Source: Fulvivirga ligni
GTDB taxonomy: Bacteria; Bacteroidota; Bacteroidia; Cytophagales; Cyclobacteriaceae
Length of the DNA stretch: 64,000 nt
NCBI RefSeq assembly: GCF_021389935.1
Contig: NZ_CP089979.1
Coordinates: forward strand, 4,693,001 to 4,757,000
Direction: 5' to 3'
The notes beneath the pieces were generated by a model that did no database searches, was not told where the DNA came from, and saw nothing but the letters and a program-made list of their open reading frames with translations. Position 1 is the first letter of the stretch. Every line of letters begins with the position of its first letter. The translations under genes were made by a program, and so were the position numbers. Positions 1 to 7,058 of the stretch are shown here, one piece after another.

Positions 1-128
1 GATGTAATCTTAAATCCGGCATTGGTAAGATGTGGGGTGTGTTCATTATGGAGAGAATTGTAGATGGCCATAGGTTCGAAGTAGCGATACCTGAGTTTCA
101 TATGATAGCGCCGTTTAAACTGAATTAA
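1..128 (+). CDS. apaG: ApaG family protein, C-terminal part only
   Basis: An open frame enters from the left edge (first full codon at 3) and stops at 126-128, giving about 41 residues. The readable part contains SGIGKMWGVFIMERIVDG followed by IPEFHMIAPFKLN. This matches the end of ApaG proteins, where a G-x-M-x-G strand is followed by the conserved (I/V)P-x-F-x-L-x-x-P segment of the fibronectin-like fold. ApaG is a small cytoplasmic protein of uncertain biochemical role, linked genetically to Co2+/Mg2+ resistance and diadenosine tetraphosphate metabolism. The stop codon directly abuts the TTG start of the methyltransferase at 129, so the two are probably co-transcribed. The family call rests on a short C-terminal match. 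Confidence 0.72.
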   Translation, partial: CNLKSGIGKMWGVFIMERIVDGHRFEVAIPEFHMIAPFKLN

Positions 129-911
129 TTGAATTCAAATAAGTTGCACCAGGTTTTTAGCTACCTGGATTATTGGCTTAAAGCAGAAGGCAAGCACTCT
201 TTACAACCACCTTTTATTTTTGATCTTTATAGCAATGTTTTTCTAAATAAAGAAAAGTATAAGGACTTTGATCAATTAAAGCATTTAAGGAAAACCTGTA
301 AAAAGAGTTCAGAACAAATTAAGGTCACTGATTTTGGATCAGGATCTCAAGTGGCAAAGAGTAACGTGAGGAGTATTTCTCAGATTGCCACTAACGGCAC
401 TACCAAGCCAAAATATTCTAAACTCCTATATCGCCTTATTAAACATTTAAAGGCCAATAACATCCTTGAGCTGGGTACTTCTATCGGGCTTAATACGCTT
501 TATTTAAGCAAGGCTACTGAAGGAAAAGTAATTACACTGGAAGGTGATAAGGCGTTAAGCAATTACGCTCTCGACATCTTCAAGCAAGAAAAAGCCACGA
601 ATATCGATCTGATTACTGGTAATATTGACCAGACTTTAACCGGCGCCATATCTGAGCCTATTGACATGGCATTTATAGATGCTAATCACAGCTATACCCC
701 TACTCTTCAGTACTTCGAGGTTTTAAAATCACATATACACGAAGGTAGCTGTATTATTTTTGATGACATTCATTGGTCTAAAGAAATGGAAGCAGCATGG
801 AATGAGATTAAGATGGCTAAAGGTGTGACGTTAAGTATCGATATCTTCCAGTTCGGACTAGTATTTTTTAAGACTGGCCTAAAGCCACAGCATTATATTT
901 TAGAGTATTAA
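129..911 (+). CDS. Class I SAM-dependent methyltransferase (O-methyltransferase-like)
   Basis: The 260-residue product is a cytoplasmic Rossmann-fold methyltransferase. Motif I is visible around residues 112-121 (NILELGTSIGLNTLYL), with an acidic end of strand 2 (VITLEGD) and motif IV as MAFIDANHSYTPT near residue 182, followed by a late IIFDDIHW segment. This layout is like the methyltransferase_24 / catechol O-methyltransferase-like group. The N-terminal stretch with LKAEGKHSLQPPFIFDLYSNVF matches the lead-in seen in Bacteroidota homologs, which supports the TTG start at 129; no earlier start is possible because the apaG stop lies immediately upstream. The substrate is unknown. Translation is probably coupled to apaG. 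Confidence 0.8.
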   Translation: MNSNKLHQVFSYLDYWLKAEGKHSLQPPFIFDLYSNVFLNKEKYKDFDQLKHLRKTCKKSSEQIKVTDFGSGSQVAKSNVRSISQIATNGTTKPKYSKLLYRLIKHLKANNILELGTSIGLNTLYLSKATEGKVITLEGDKALSNYALDIFKQEKATNIDLITGNIDQTLTGAISEPIDMAFIDANHSYTPTLQYFEVLKSHIHEGSCIIFDDIHWSKEMEAAWNEIKMAKGVTLSIDIFQFGLVFFKTGLKPQHYILEY

Positions 912-981
912 TGACAATAACATATGGCTCCTATGCGTGTTAATATATGTGAACTAATTTAATACTATTCGGACCGCGCAA

Positions 982-2196
982 ATGAGAAAAGGAATTAGAG
1001 GCTTCGCCCTCTTCATTATCATACTTTTAATTGTTGTATTTATTGTTCCCAATGTTTTTAACTCTCGAGAGGAAAAAGCTTTTTCTAATGAAGCACGACT
1101 TGAGCAGGCCAGAGAATCTTATCAACTTCATCGCTTAGGAGATAGCATAACCACTAGCATATCAGACTTTTACGATAGAAGTAAGTTTGCCGAAACGTTT
1201 CTAGGTATACATTACAGAAAAATGTGGCACACGCCCATTTCATTACCAGTGTTAGATTTGGCGAAATTTGAAGGCGGATTGACCTACCAAAAACTTGGAG
1301 GCGGACAGCAAACCACCAGTGCGGATGTGAATAGTAAAAGCGGGTTAGCTTACACCATTAGGTCTGTAAATAAAGATCAGAGCAAGGCACTCCCTCCTAT
1401 TATGCAATATTCCTTAGCCAGGCCTATGTTTAGAGATCAGGCCAGTGCCTTGAACCCATTTGGTGCTATTATTACCGCTCAACTAGAGAATGCTTTGGGC
1501 TTGCTTCATACAAGTCCAAAAATGTATTTTGTTCCTTATGATAGTACCTGGCATAATGATTTTCTCATTCACCTCTCAGGGCGGGCTGTGATTATTGAAG
1601 AAGAGCCTGGTGATGAATGGATCAATAAGCCCACTTTTGAAACAGCCTATAAAATAGTAGACACTGATGAAATGATTGCAGCCTGGCAGCAGTCTTCCAT
1701 TAATATAGATAAACAGAACTACCTCAAATGCCGTCTTTTTGATATGCTGGTAAGTGATTGGGACCGACATAGCGGACAATGGGCCTGGGCGTTTATCAAA
1801 ACTAAAACAGGAAATATGGCTAAGCCAATCCCCATGGATAGAGATATGGCCTTTTATAAATTTGATGATGGCATTCTGAATCATCTTGCCCTAGCCATAA
1901 ACCACAAATTCCAGTCATATAACCCTGAATATGACGACGTTTCAGGTCTCATGAAGAATTCTAAAGAGCTTGACTTGAAGATATTATCTTCAGTGAGTCA
2001 AGATGATTTCCTATATCAGGCACGACAGATTAAAGAGCAGCTCACCCCTACTATTATTAGCAAAGCCTTTTCAGTATACCCTGAGGAGATTTATGCCGAA
2101 TATGGTCAAAAACACATTGAAATATTCAACCAGAGACTTAAGAATATAGAAGTACTTGCTGAAAGCTTTTATCAGCTTTTAAATAGTGATGATTAG
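982..2196 (+). CDS. Membrane-anchored protein with a Fam20/HipA-reminiscent kinase-like domain
   Basis: The protein has 404 residues with one N-terminal hydrophobic helix (about 8-24), so it is probably anchored with the rest in the periplasm. Residues about 68-400 align by eye with the middle domain of the 1248-residue lipoprotein at 19884-23630. Shared blocks are FLG-x-HYRK-x-W-x-TP, KGGG/LGGGQQT, the LRSI/IRSV segment with D-K, D-Q-x-S-x-x-(N/H)-P-(F/Y)-G-A, G-(L/I)-x-HTSPK, RLFDML-x-x-DWDRH (D259-H263 here) and P-x-DRD (286-288). D-R-H followed downstream by D-x-D-type residues recalls the catalytic and metal loops of Fam20C, HipA and PI4K-like kinases; that assignment is inference. The 3' end overlaps the convergent receiver gene by 4 bp. 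Whether it is active, and on what, is unknown. Confidence 0.6.
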   Translation: MRKGIRGFALFIIILLIVVFIVPNVFNSREEKAFSNEARLEQARESYQLHRLGDSITTSISDFYDRSKFAETFLGIHYRKMWHTPISLPVLDLAKFEGGLTYQKLGGGQQTTSADVNSKSGLAYTIRSVNKDQSKALPPIMQYSLARPMFRDQASALNPFGAIITAQLENALGLLHTSPKMYFVPYDSTWHNDFLIHLSGRAVIIEEEPGDEWINKPTFETAYKIVDTDEMIAAWQQSSINIDKQNYLKCRLFDMLVSDWDRHSGQWAWAFIKTKTGNMAKPIPMDRDMAFYKFDDGILNHLALAINHKFQSYNPEYDDVSGLMKNSKELDLKILSSVSQDDFLYQARQIKEQLTPTIISKAFSVYPEEIYAEYGQKHIEIFNQRLKNIEVLAESFYQLLNSDD

Positions 2197-2609
2197 CAGA
2201 TGTAAGAGGCTTTATCCCACCAGTAAGATTTTACTGTGGCTATAATTTCTACCAACTCACTGTACTTTGAAGGCTTTGTAAAGTAGGTATTCACACCATG
2301 CTTATATGATGTTTTAATATCCTCCTCGTTAGATGATGTTGAAAAGATTATGATCGGAATGTGCTTGAATTGATCCTCTTCCTTTATTTCTTTTAAGGCT
2401 TGTCTGCCATCCTTACGCGGCATATTCAAATCAAGGAAAACTATAACAGGTTTATCTTTAAACTCCGCCAGCTTCTCTATAAGTTTGTCACCGTCGTCAA
2501 CGAACTCGATGCAATCACTGGGAATGTCATTATCATTCATGGCATCCTCAATGAGCAATCTATCGTCCGCATCATCCTCTGCAATAATTAGGGATGTAAG
2601 GTTTACCAT
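2193..2609 (-). CDS. Single-domain response regulator (CheY/Rcp1-like receiver)
   Basis: The 138-residue protein is one receiver domain with no output domain. The acidic pocket is EDDADD (11-16), the phospho-acceptor is D60 in VFLDLNMPRKDG, the switch Ser/Thr is in IIFSTSS, and the conserved Lys is in YFTKPS. The pattern LDLNMPR-x-DG-R-x-AL is typical of Rcp1-like regulators that work with bacteriophytochrome or CHASE3-type kinases and pass phosphate by protein-protein contact. It is close in sequence to the receiver at 8549-8998, so it may belong to the same signalling network. The gene is convergent with the kinase-like gene and has no kinase of its own beside it. Confidence 0.88.
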   Translation of the reverse strand: MVNLTSLIIAEDDADDRLLIEDAMNDNDIPSDCIEFVDDGDKLIEKLAEFKDKPVIVFLDLNMPRKDGRQALKEIKEEDQFKHIPIIIFSTSSNEEDIKTSYKHGVNTYFTKPSKYSELVEIIATVKSYWWDKASYIC

Positions 2610-2703
2610 TTATCAGTGGTTTAAGGCAGGTTATTAAGTTTTTTAAAAACAATGTTGCCTAAGGTTAGATAATCATCAAGCAATATATTAAATTGATAGT
2701 ACT

Positions 2704-2745
2704 ATTACAACGTTAATAATGATTTTTTACTATTACATAAGTAAT
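2704..2745. promoter_or_regulatory. Two similar imperfect palindromes upstream of the S24 repressor gene (candidate operators)
   Basis: Two 14-bp sites, ATTACAACGTTAAT at 2704-2717 and ATTACATAAGTAAT at 2732-2745, are spaced 28 bp start to start. The second is a clean ATTAC-N4-GTAAT palindrome. Each is preceded by TACT, so TACTATTACA is repeated at 2700-2709 and 2728-2737. They end 5 bp before the ATG of the XRE/S24 regulator at 2751. Proteins with this architecture bind dyad operators as dimers and often repress themselves, so autoregulation is a reasonable inference. No binding data are available from sequence alone. Confidence 0.45.
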
Positions 2746-2750
2746 ATTCT

Positions 2751-3548
2751 ATGAGAGAAAGCAAATTTCAGCCTGAAAGGGTAACTATGTTACGTGAGTT
2801 ATTGCAAATGTCGCAGGTAAAGTTTGCTGAAAGAATCAATATTTCTCAAGGCGCCTTATCTCAAATAGAGAATGGTAAATCTCAGATTTCGCTAGATACC
2901 CTAAGAAGTATCAGTAATGAGTTAAACGTTAATTGCAACTGGCTGGTTAACGGCAATGGAGATATTTTTCAGCAAGAGGAGGATGAAGATGACGCAACGG
3001 CAGACAGGCGAAATGAAAAAGTATCAATTGAGCTAGTTCATGAAGGTGATAGCATTATACCACTGGTAAAAGAAGAAGCCCACGCAGGCTATATAGGTGG
3101 TTATAATAACCCTGAGTACCTCAAGACACTAGATGTTTATAAGATTCCGGGATATCAAAATGGCAACTATCGTCTATTTGAGATTGAGGGAGAAAGTATG
3201 ATCCCAACTATCTACCCTAGAGAGATAGTTATCTGCTCACATGTGGAAGATCCTACCAGAATTGAGAACGGAACGCTATGCGTAATAGTAACATCAGATG
3301 GAATAGCTGCTAAGAGGGTTTATTTTTATGAAAATGATAAAAGCCTTTTCATACTAAAGAGTGATAACAGCAAATTCAAAACCTATAGCATTCAAGATAA
3401 GAAAGTATCAGAAATATGGAAAATAGAGGCTAAAATCACCTCTGTGTTCGTAGAATCTGGCTTAGTGGATGCTAAGAGAATAGAAAAGCTCGAAAACAAT
3501 CTGGAAACTCTGAAGAACGAAGTAAAAAAGTTAACTGACATAAAATAA
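2751..3548 (+). CDS. XRE-HTH / S24 peptidase-like (LexA/CI-type) transcriptional regulator
   Basis: The 265-residue protein starts with a Cro/CI helix-turn-helix (about 10-65; VKFAERINISQGALSQIENGKSQIS). After an acidic linker comes an S24 domain with the nucleophile S149 in EIEGESMIPT and the general-base Lys K188 in GIAAKRVY. An Ala-Gly pair (A112-G113, in EEAHAGYIGG) sits where LexA/CI proteins cleave themselves. The C-terminus (about 238-265) is a short coiled coil, an uncommon addition that could help oligomerisation. The protein probably acts as a stress- or DNA-damage-responsive repressor. No phage genes are nearby, so it is not obviously a prophage repressor. Two dyad sites lie directly upstream. 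Confidence 0.85.
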   Translation: MRESKFQPERVTMLRELLQMSQVKFAERINISQGALSQIENGKSQISLDTLRSISNELNVNCNWLVNGNGDIFQQEEDEDDATADRRNEKVSIELVHEGDSIIPLVKEEAHAGYIGGYNNPEYLKTLDVYKIPGYQNGNYRLFEIEGESMIPTIYPREIVICSHVEDPTRIENGTLCVIVTSDGIAAKRVYFYENDKSLFILKSDNSKFKTYSIQDKKVSEIWKIEAKITSVFVESGLVDAKRIEKLENNLETLKNEVKKLTDIK

Positions 3549-3607
3549 ATACCTTCCGAATGGCATGATCTTTTGATGTATTATTCTGATTACCAAAACA
3601 CAGAATT

Positions 3608-3856
3608 ATGAGCAAAGATCATGGACCGTCAATTAAGAACGACGAACAATACGAAGAGCTTCGAAAGCAAGGTATGAGCAAGCAAAAAGCTGCTCGAATA
3701 GCCAACACTGAAAACTCCGGTGAAAAAGGAGGAAAAGCTAAACCCTACGAAGAGAGAACTAAGGAAGACCTGATGAAACAGGCCAGAAAAATAGGTATTG
3801 AAGGAAGAAGTACAATGAACAAGGAGGAGCTTATAAAAGCCCTAAGAAATAACTAA
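3608..3856 (+). CDS. Small basic protein with Rho-N-like (DUF7218-type) C-terminal motif
   Basis: This is an 82-residue, highly charged cytoplasmic protein. The N-terminal half has the KNDEQYEELRKQGMSKQKAARIAN pattern seen in the DUF7218 family. The C-terminal half (TKEDLMKQARKIGIEGRSTMNKEELIKALR) matches the SAP/Rho N-terminal helix-extended-loop-helix fold, which binds nucleic acids in other proteins. A nucleic-acid-binding or stress-related role is an inference. It is monocistronic: its TAA is part of the first base pairs of a strong terminator hairpin. Confidence 0.7.
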   Translation: MSKDHGPSIKNDEQYEELRKQGMSKQKAARIANTENSGEKGGKAKPYEERTKEDLMKQARKIGIEGRSTMNKEELIKALRNN

Positions 3857-3896
3857 ACAAGAAAGGTGCACCAGATGGTGCACCTTTCTTGTTTTT
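3856..3896. terminator. Strong intrinsic terminator, probably bidirectional
   Basis: A 17-bp perfect stem has its left arm at 3856-3872, an AGAT loop and its right arm at 3877-3893, followed by a short T run to 3896. The arms begin with A-rich and end with T-rich sequence, so it can work in both directions. It serves the Rho_N-like gene on the plus strand and possibly the PAP2 gene that ends at 3927 on the minus strand. Confidence 0.85.
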
Positions 3897-3926
3897 ACTT
3901 ATAATTATAAATCTAGAAGTTAGGTA

Positions 3927-4760
3927 TTACAGCTTATATGCCAGTGATATTCCATGAGCTTGACCTGTAAATACTTTCCATGATAGCTTATTGATCTTAT
4001 CCATATTCACATTTTTCACTTTATGAATTTGTGGCACCAATATACCGTTTAGTGTACCGATCGGAATACCTATCATAAGATCAGTTAAAAAGTGTTTTCC
4101 CGCCCTATACCTCAAATAGGCATTACCCAAAGTAGCCACACTTGCGGCAGTATAAAGCACCCAATGTAATCCTTTTCTATCAGGGTAATAATCAGACACT
4201 ACCTTAGCCACAAAGAATAATGATGTAGCGGTAATAGTGGGGTGACCTCCATAAAATGAGTTCTTGGCTTTGCTAGACATCCGCTCGCTCATAGGGGCGT
4301 CGGGTGAATAGGCCAAAGGTCTGTATTTATCTACGTGTGAGGCGGTCATAGAATAGATTGTACCTGTAAGACCTAGCGCTTCTACATACATGATGCTTAT
4401 ACGACCGGCGTCTCTTCTGATATTCTTGTCAAGAAGCATTAAAAATGGTATTGGAAATGATCCATAAAACAGGAGATCACTTTGCTTACTGGCTTTTTCG
4501 CTATATCTCGGTTCTCCGTGCCTATTAAACTTGATGACGTCTTCATTGATATTAAGGTTAGCAATGGTAAGCGAGTCAGATCCAGATTTTTGGTTGAGCA
4601 GATAAAACCCATAGGCTGTAGAGCCAGCTCCGACTATTGCCAGCGGTATCTCAAGTGCTTCGATTACTTCATAGGGAGAGTCTTCTTCTGTTCTTTGGGC
4701 TTGGGTTGGTTGAATAAGAATAAATATGGATAGTAGAAATAGTAAAATTGTTCTTTGCAT
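3927..4760 (-). CDS. Exported PAP2-family phosphatase
   Basis: The 277-residue protein has a signal peptide (MQRTILLFLLSIFILIQPTQAQ) and several hydrophobic segments. The three PAP2 active-site motifs can be found: K-Y-R-P (in HVDKYRP), GGHPT in place of the usual PSGH, and R-Y-R-A-G-K-H-F-L-T-D for the final R-x5-H-x3-D. PAP2 enzymes dephosphorylate lipid phosphates such as phosphatidic acid or undecaprenyl pyrophosphate, or act as acid phosphatases. Motif 2 lacks the Pro-Ser pair of the classic signature but keeps the catalytic His. A second, frameshifted PAP2 gene lies 131 bp upstream on the same strand, suggesting a tandem duplication. Confidence 0.82.
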   Translation of the reverse strand: MQRTILLFLLSIFILIQPTQAQRTEEDSPYEVIEALEIPLAIVGAGSTAYGFYLLNQKSGSDSLTIANLNINEDVIKFNRHGEPRYSEKASKQSDLLFYGSFPIPFLMLLDKNIRRDAGRISIMYVEALGLTGTIYSMTASHVDKYRPLAYSPDAPMSERMSSKAKNSFYGGHPTITATSLFFVAKVVSDYYPDRKGLHWVLYTAASVATLGNAYLRYRAGKHFLTDLMIGIPIGTLNGILVPQIHKVKNVNMDKINKLSWKVFTGQAHGISLAYKL

Positions 4761-4816
4761 TGGTATTATTTAGTTTTTTTTTAAGGAAAAGACTAAAAAA
4801 CCGTACCAATACGCCT

Positions 4817-4839
4817 TAAGCCTTACTTAATAAGGCTTA
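4817..4839 (-). terminator. Stem-loop downstream of the frameshifted PAP2 gene
   Basis: A perfect 9-bp stem has arms at 4817-4825 and 4831-4839 with a CTTAA loop. Read on the minus strand, a six-T run follows about 18 nt after the stem. It lies between the two PAP2 genes and could attenuate read-through from the upstream one. The distance to the T run makes it a weak terminator candidate. Confidence 0.4.
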
Positions 4840-4891
4840 CAACAAGTATTCTAATAATATTCATTATCATCGTTGTGTATGATACTCCTCA

Positions 4892-5637
4892 TTAGTGTAT
4901 AAAAATGGTGCAAGACATCCCATAACTACCTTTATAAATAGACGGAGCAAATACCGATGAGAATTTCTTCTCCTTGCGTCCTTTATAGTGATGAGTAAGA
5001 TACACCAGATTAGTAGAGAATATACCCACTGCCGCGCCAACAAGTACATCAGAAAGCCAATGTTTGTTGTTCAATATTCTGTAAACACCAGTAGCGGTAG
5101 CCACTGTATATCCACCTATTGAATACCAAACACTCTTGTAGCCCAGCTCTTTATGCATAAACGTAGCTCCCACAAAAGCTTGAGTAGTATGAATAGAAGG
5201 GAATGAAGCTGAATTACTATCATCAGGTCTACGGACTTTAGTAAGTCCTTTTAAAGGAAAGGCTATTGCTAAAGCCAATACGTTGGCCTTTACGAAAATA
5301 AACGTTCTATCTCGAAATGAATGTTTACTTTTAACTCCGAGCAAGTCCAGGCCATACACAGTGGCTGGCGGCGCATAGCGCATAAAGTCGTCCAAATTAG
5401 AGCTAAAGTCGGGGAAGCCGTCATCCACTACGTTCTTAGCATCATATCTACTGAAGATGGCCTGATCTGATGCGGCATAAAGACCTAAAGCAGTAAGGCC
5501 AATTGGGACACCCGCTACTTTAACAAAATTGGTTTTGTGCCACTTTTTTTGGTGACCTGGACACTATCAGTCTGTGCCCAGGTATTTTGAAATGCTATTA
5601 CAAATATTATTGAAGAAAAGATGATTCTCAGATTCAT
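4892..5637 (-). pseudogene. PAP2-family phosphatase split by a frameshift at an A7 tract
   Basis: From ATG 5637 the frame encodes a signal peptide (MNLRIIFSSIIFVIAFQNTWA, cleavage near AQ) and stops after about 40 codons. The remaining frame runs to 4892 and carries the PAP2 motifs: K-x-x-x-R-R-P (KVRRPDD), SFPSIHTT for motif 2 and the late H-W-L-S-D for motif 3. The two frames meet at seven A residues (plus-strand T7, 5544-5550). One extra A would give one continuous protein of about 248 residues, reading VQVTKKKWHKTNFVKVAGVP across the joint. This may be a real inactivating or phase-variable indel, a -1 slippage site, or an assembly error. The downstream part alone could start at GTG 5428 but would lack export. 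Confidence 0.75.
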
Positions 5638-5639
5638 CC

Positions 5640-7007
5640 TCATTGAACATAGACGGTTTTAATGTTTACAAATTCCTTTATTCCGTAAGGTCCGAGCTCT
5701 CTGCCGTAGCCACTATCTTTAATGCCTCCAAATGGCAATCTAGGGTCTGACTTTACAAAGGTGTTTACAAAACAACAACCAGCTTCCAATTCAGTTTCAG
5801 CGATCCTCTCTCCTTTCGCTTTGTCTTTTGTAAAAACAGCCGCTCCGAGGCCAAACTCTGAATCATTGGCAATTCTAATTGCATCTGCTTCATCTTTAGC
5901 TTCTATAATCGAGGCCACTGGTCCAAACAACTCCTCGTCATAAGCGGGCATTCCGGGCTTCACATTAGTAAGTACTGTAGCCGGATAGTAAGCGCCTCCT
6001 TCTGACGGTATATCACCTCCTGTAAGGCATTTTGCACCAGCATCTACACTATCGCATACCTGCTTATGTAATTCATCTCTAAGGTCTTCTCTAGCCATTG
6101 GCCCAAGGTCTGTGCTTTCTTCTGATGGGTCACCCATTTTCTTGGCCTTCATTTTATCTACTACCAGGCTTTCAAACTGCTCTTTCACAGCACTTTCTAC
6201 GATAAACCTTTTAGCAGAAATACAGCTTTGTCCGCCATTTATCAGGCGGCTGGTTACGCAAACTTCTGCTGCATTTTCAAGGTCGGCATCTGCTAAAACC
6301 ACGTATGGATCGCTACCACCTAGTTCAAGTACAGTTTTCTTTAGCATTTCTCCTGCTTTTGCCGCTACGGATTTGCCTGCAGGAGTACTTCCTGTGAGTG
6401 TTACCGCTCTCACTTTATCGTTAGCGATAACGTCATTTACCTCGGAGGAACTTATCAATAAGGTTTTGAAGATGTTTTCAGGAAAACCTGCCTTCTGGAA
6501 GATTTCTTCAATGGCTAAGGCACAACCCGGCACATTAGAAGCATGTTTTAAAATTCCGGCGTTACCTGCCATGAGAGCCGGGGCAGCAAACCTCATTACC
6601 TGCCAAAAAGGAAAATTCCATGGCATTACGGCTAGTACTATACCTATAGGTTGAAATGATGCGTAGCTTTTTGATGCATCAGTTTCTATTATTTCTCTTT
6701 GCAGAAATTGCTCCGCATTATCTGCGTAATAATCACACACCCAAGCACATTTTTCAGCCTCGGCAATGCCATCTTTAGTGAGCTTACCCATTTCCTGAGT
6801 CATGAGTTTGCCCCACTTTTCTTTTTCATCTCTAAGAACATTCGCAGCCTTTCGCATGCACTCAGCCCTGTGGCTAAATGAGGTTTGTTTCCAGCTTTTC
6901 CAGGCCTCGTGCACATCATCAATAATGGCACTAGCCTGATCAGCCGTATGTTCTTGATATGATTTTATCTTTTCCCCACTAGCGGGATTTATAACTTGCA
7001 TACTCAT
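5640..7007 (-). CDS. NAD(P)-dependent aldehyde dehydrogenase, succinate-semialdehyde dehydrogenase-like
   Basis: The 455-residue protein is a full-length ALDH. The oxyanion Asn is N131 in VMPWNFPFW, the general base E228 in LELGGSDPYVV and the catalytic Cys C262 in GGQSCISAKR. The cofactor loop TLTGSTPAG and the C-terminal ELFGPVASI and NDSEFGLGAAVF blocks are also present. The short length and INPASGE start fit the Sad/YneI-type succinate-semialdehyde dehydrogenases, which oxidise succinic semialdehyde to succinate in the cytoplasm; exact substrate use cannot be read from sequence. Its start lies 51 bp from the end of the kinase gene at 7059 on the same strand, while its stop is 2 bp from the start of the split PAP2 gene. 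Confidence 0.88.
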   Translation of the reverse strand: MSMQVINPASGEKIKSYQEHTADQASAIIDDVHEAWKSWKQTSFSHRAECMRKAANVLRDEKEKWGKLMTQEMGKLTKDGIAEAEKCAWVCDYYADNAEQFLQREIIETDASKSYASFQPIGIVLAVMPWNFPFWQVMRFAAPALMAGNAGILKHASNVPGCALAIEEIFQKAGFPENIFKTLLISSSEVNDVIANDKVRAVTLTGSTPAGKSVAAKAGEMLKKTVLELGGSDPYVVLADADLENAAEVCVTSRLINGGQSCISAKRFIVESAVKEQFESLVVDKMKAKKMGDPSEESTDLGPMAREDLRDELHKQVCDSVDAGAKCLTGGDIPSEGGAYYPATVLTNVKPGMPAYDEELFGPVASIIEAKDEADAIRIANDSEFGLGAAVFTKDKAKGERIAETELEAGCCFVNTFVKSDPRLPFGGIKDSGYGRELGPYGIKEFVNIKTVYVQ

Positions 7008-7058
7008 ATTACTTTCTGTTTAGTCAGTTAGTGATATGGGATGCAAACGTTATGCCTG

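Noticed and set aside
2751-3548. Prophage repressor
   Set aside because: No integrase, terminase, capsid or other phage genes and no attachment-like repeats are found nearby.
3563-3580. Sigma-54 promoter before the Rho_N-like gene (TGGCATG-N4-TTTGA)
   Set aside because: It departs from consensus at three positions, including both -12 bases.
6112-6654. 180-codon plus-strand frame inside the aldehyde dehydrogenase gene
   Set aside because: It is the complement of the conserved ALDH catalytic region and has a Ser/Pro/Ala-rich, non-protein-like composition.
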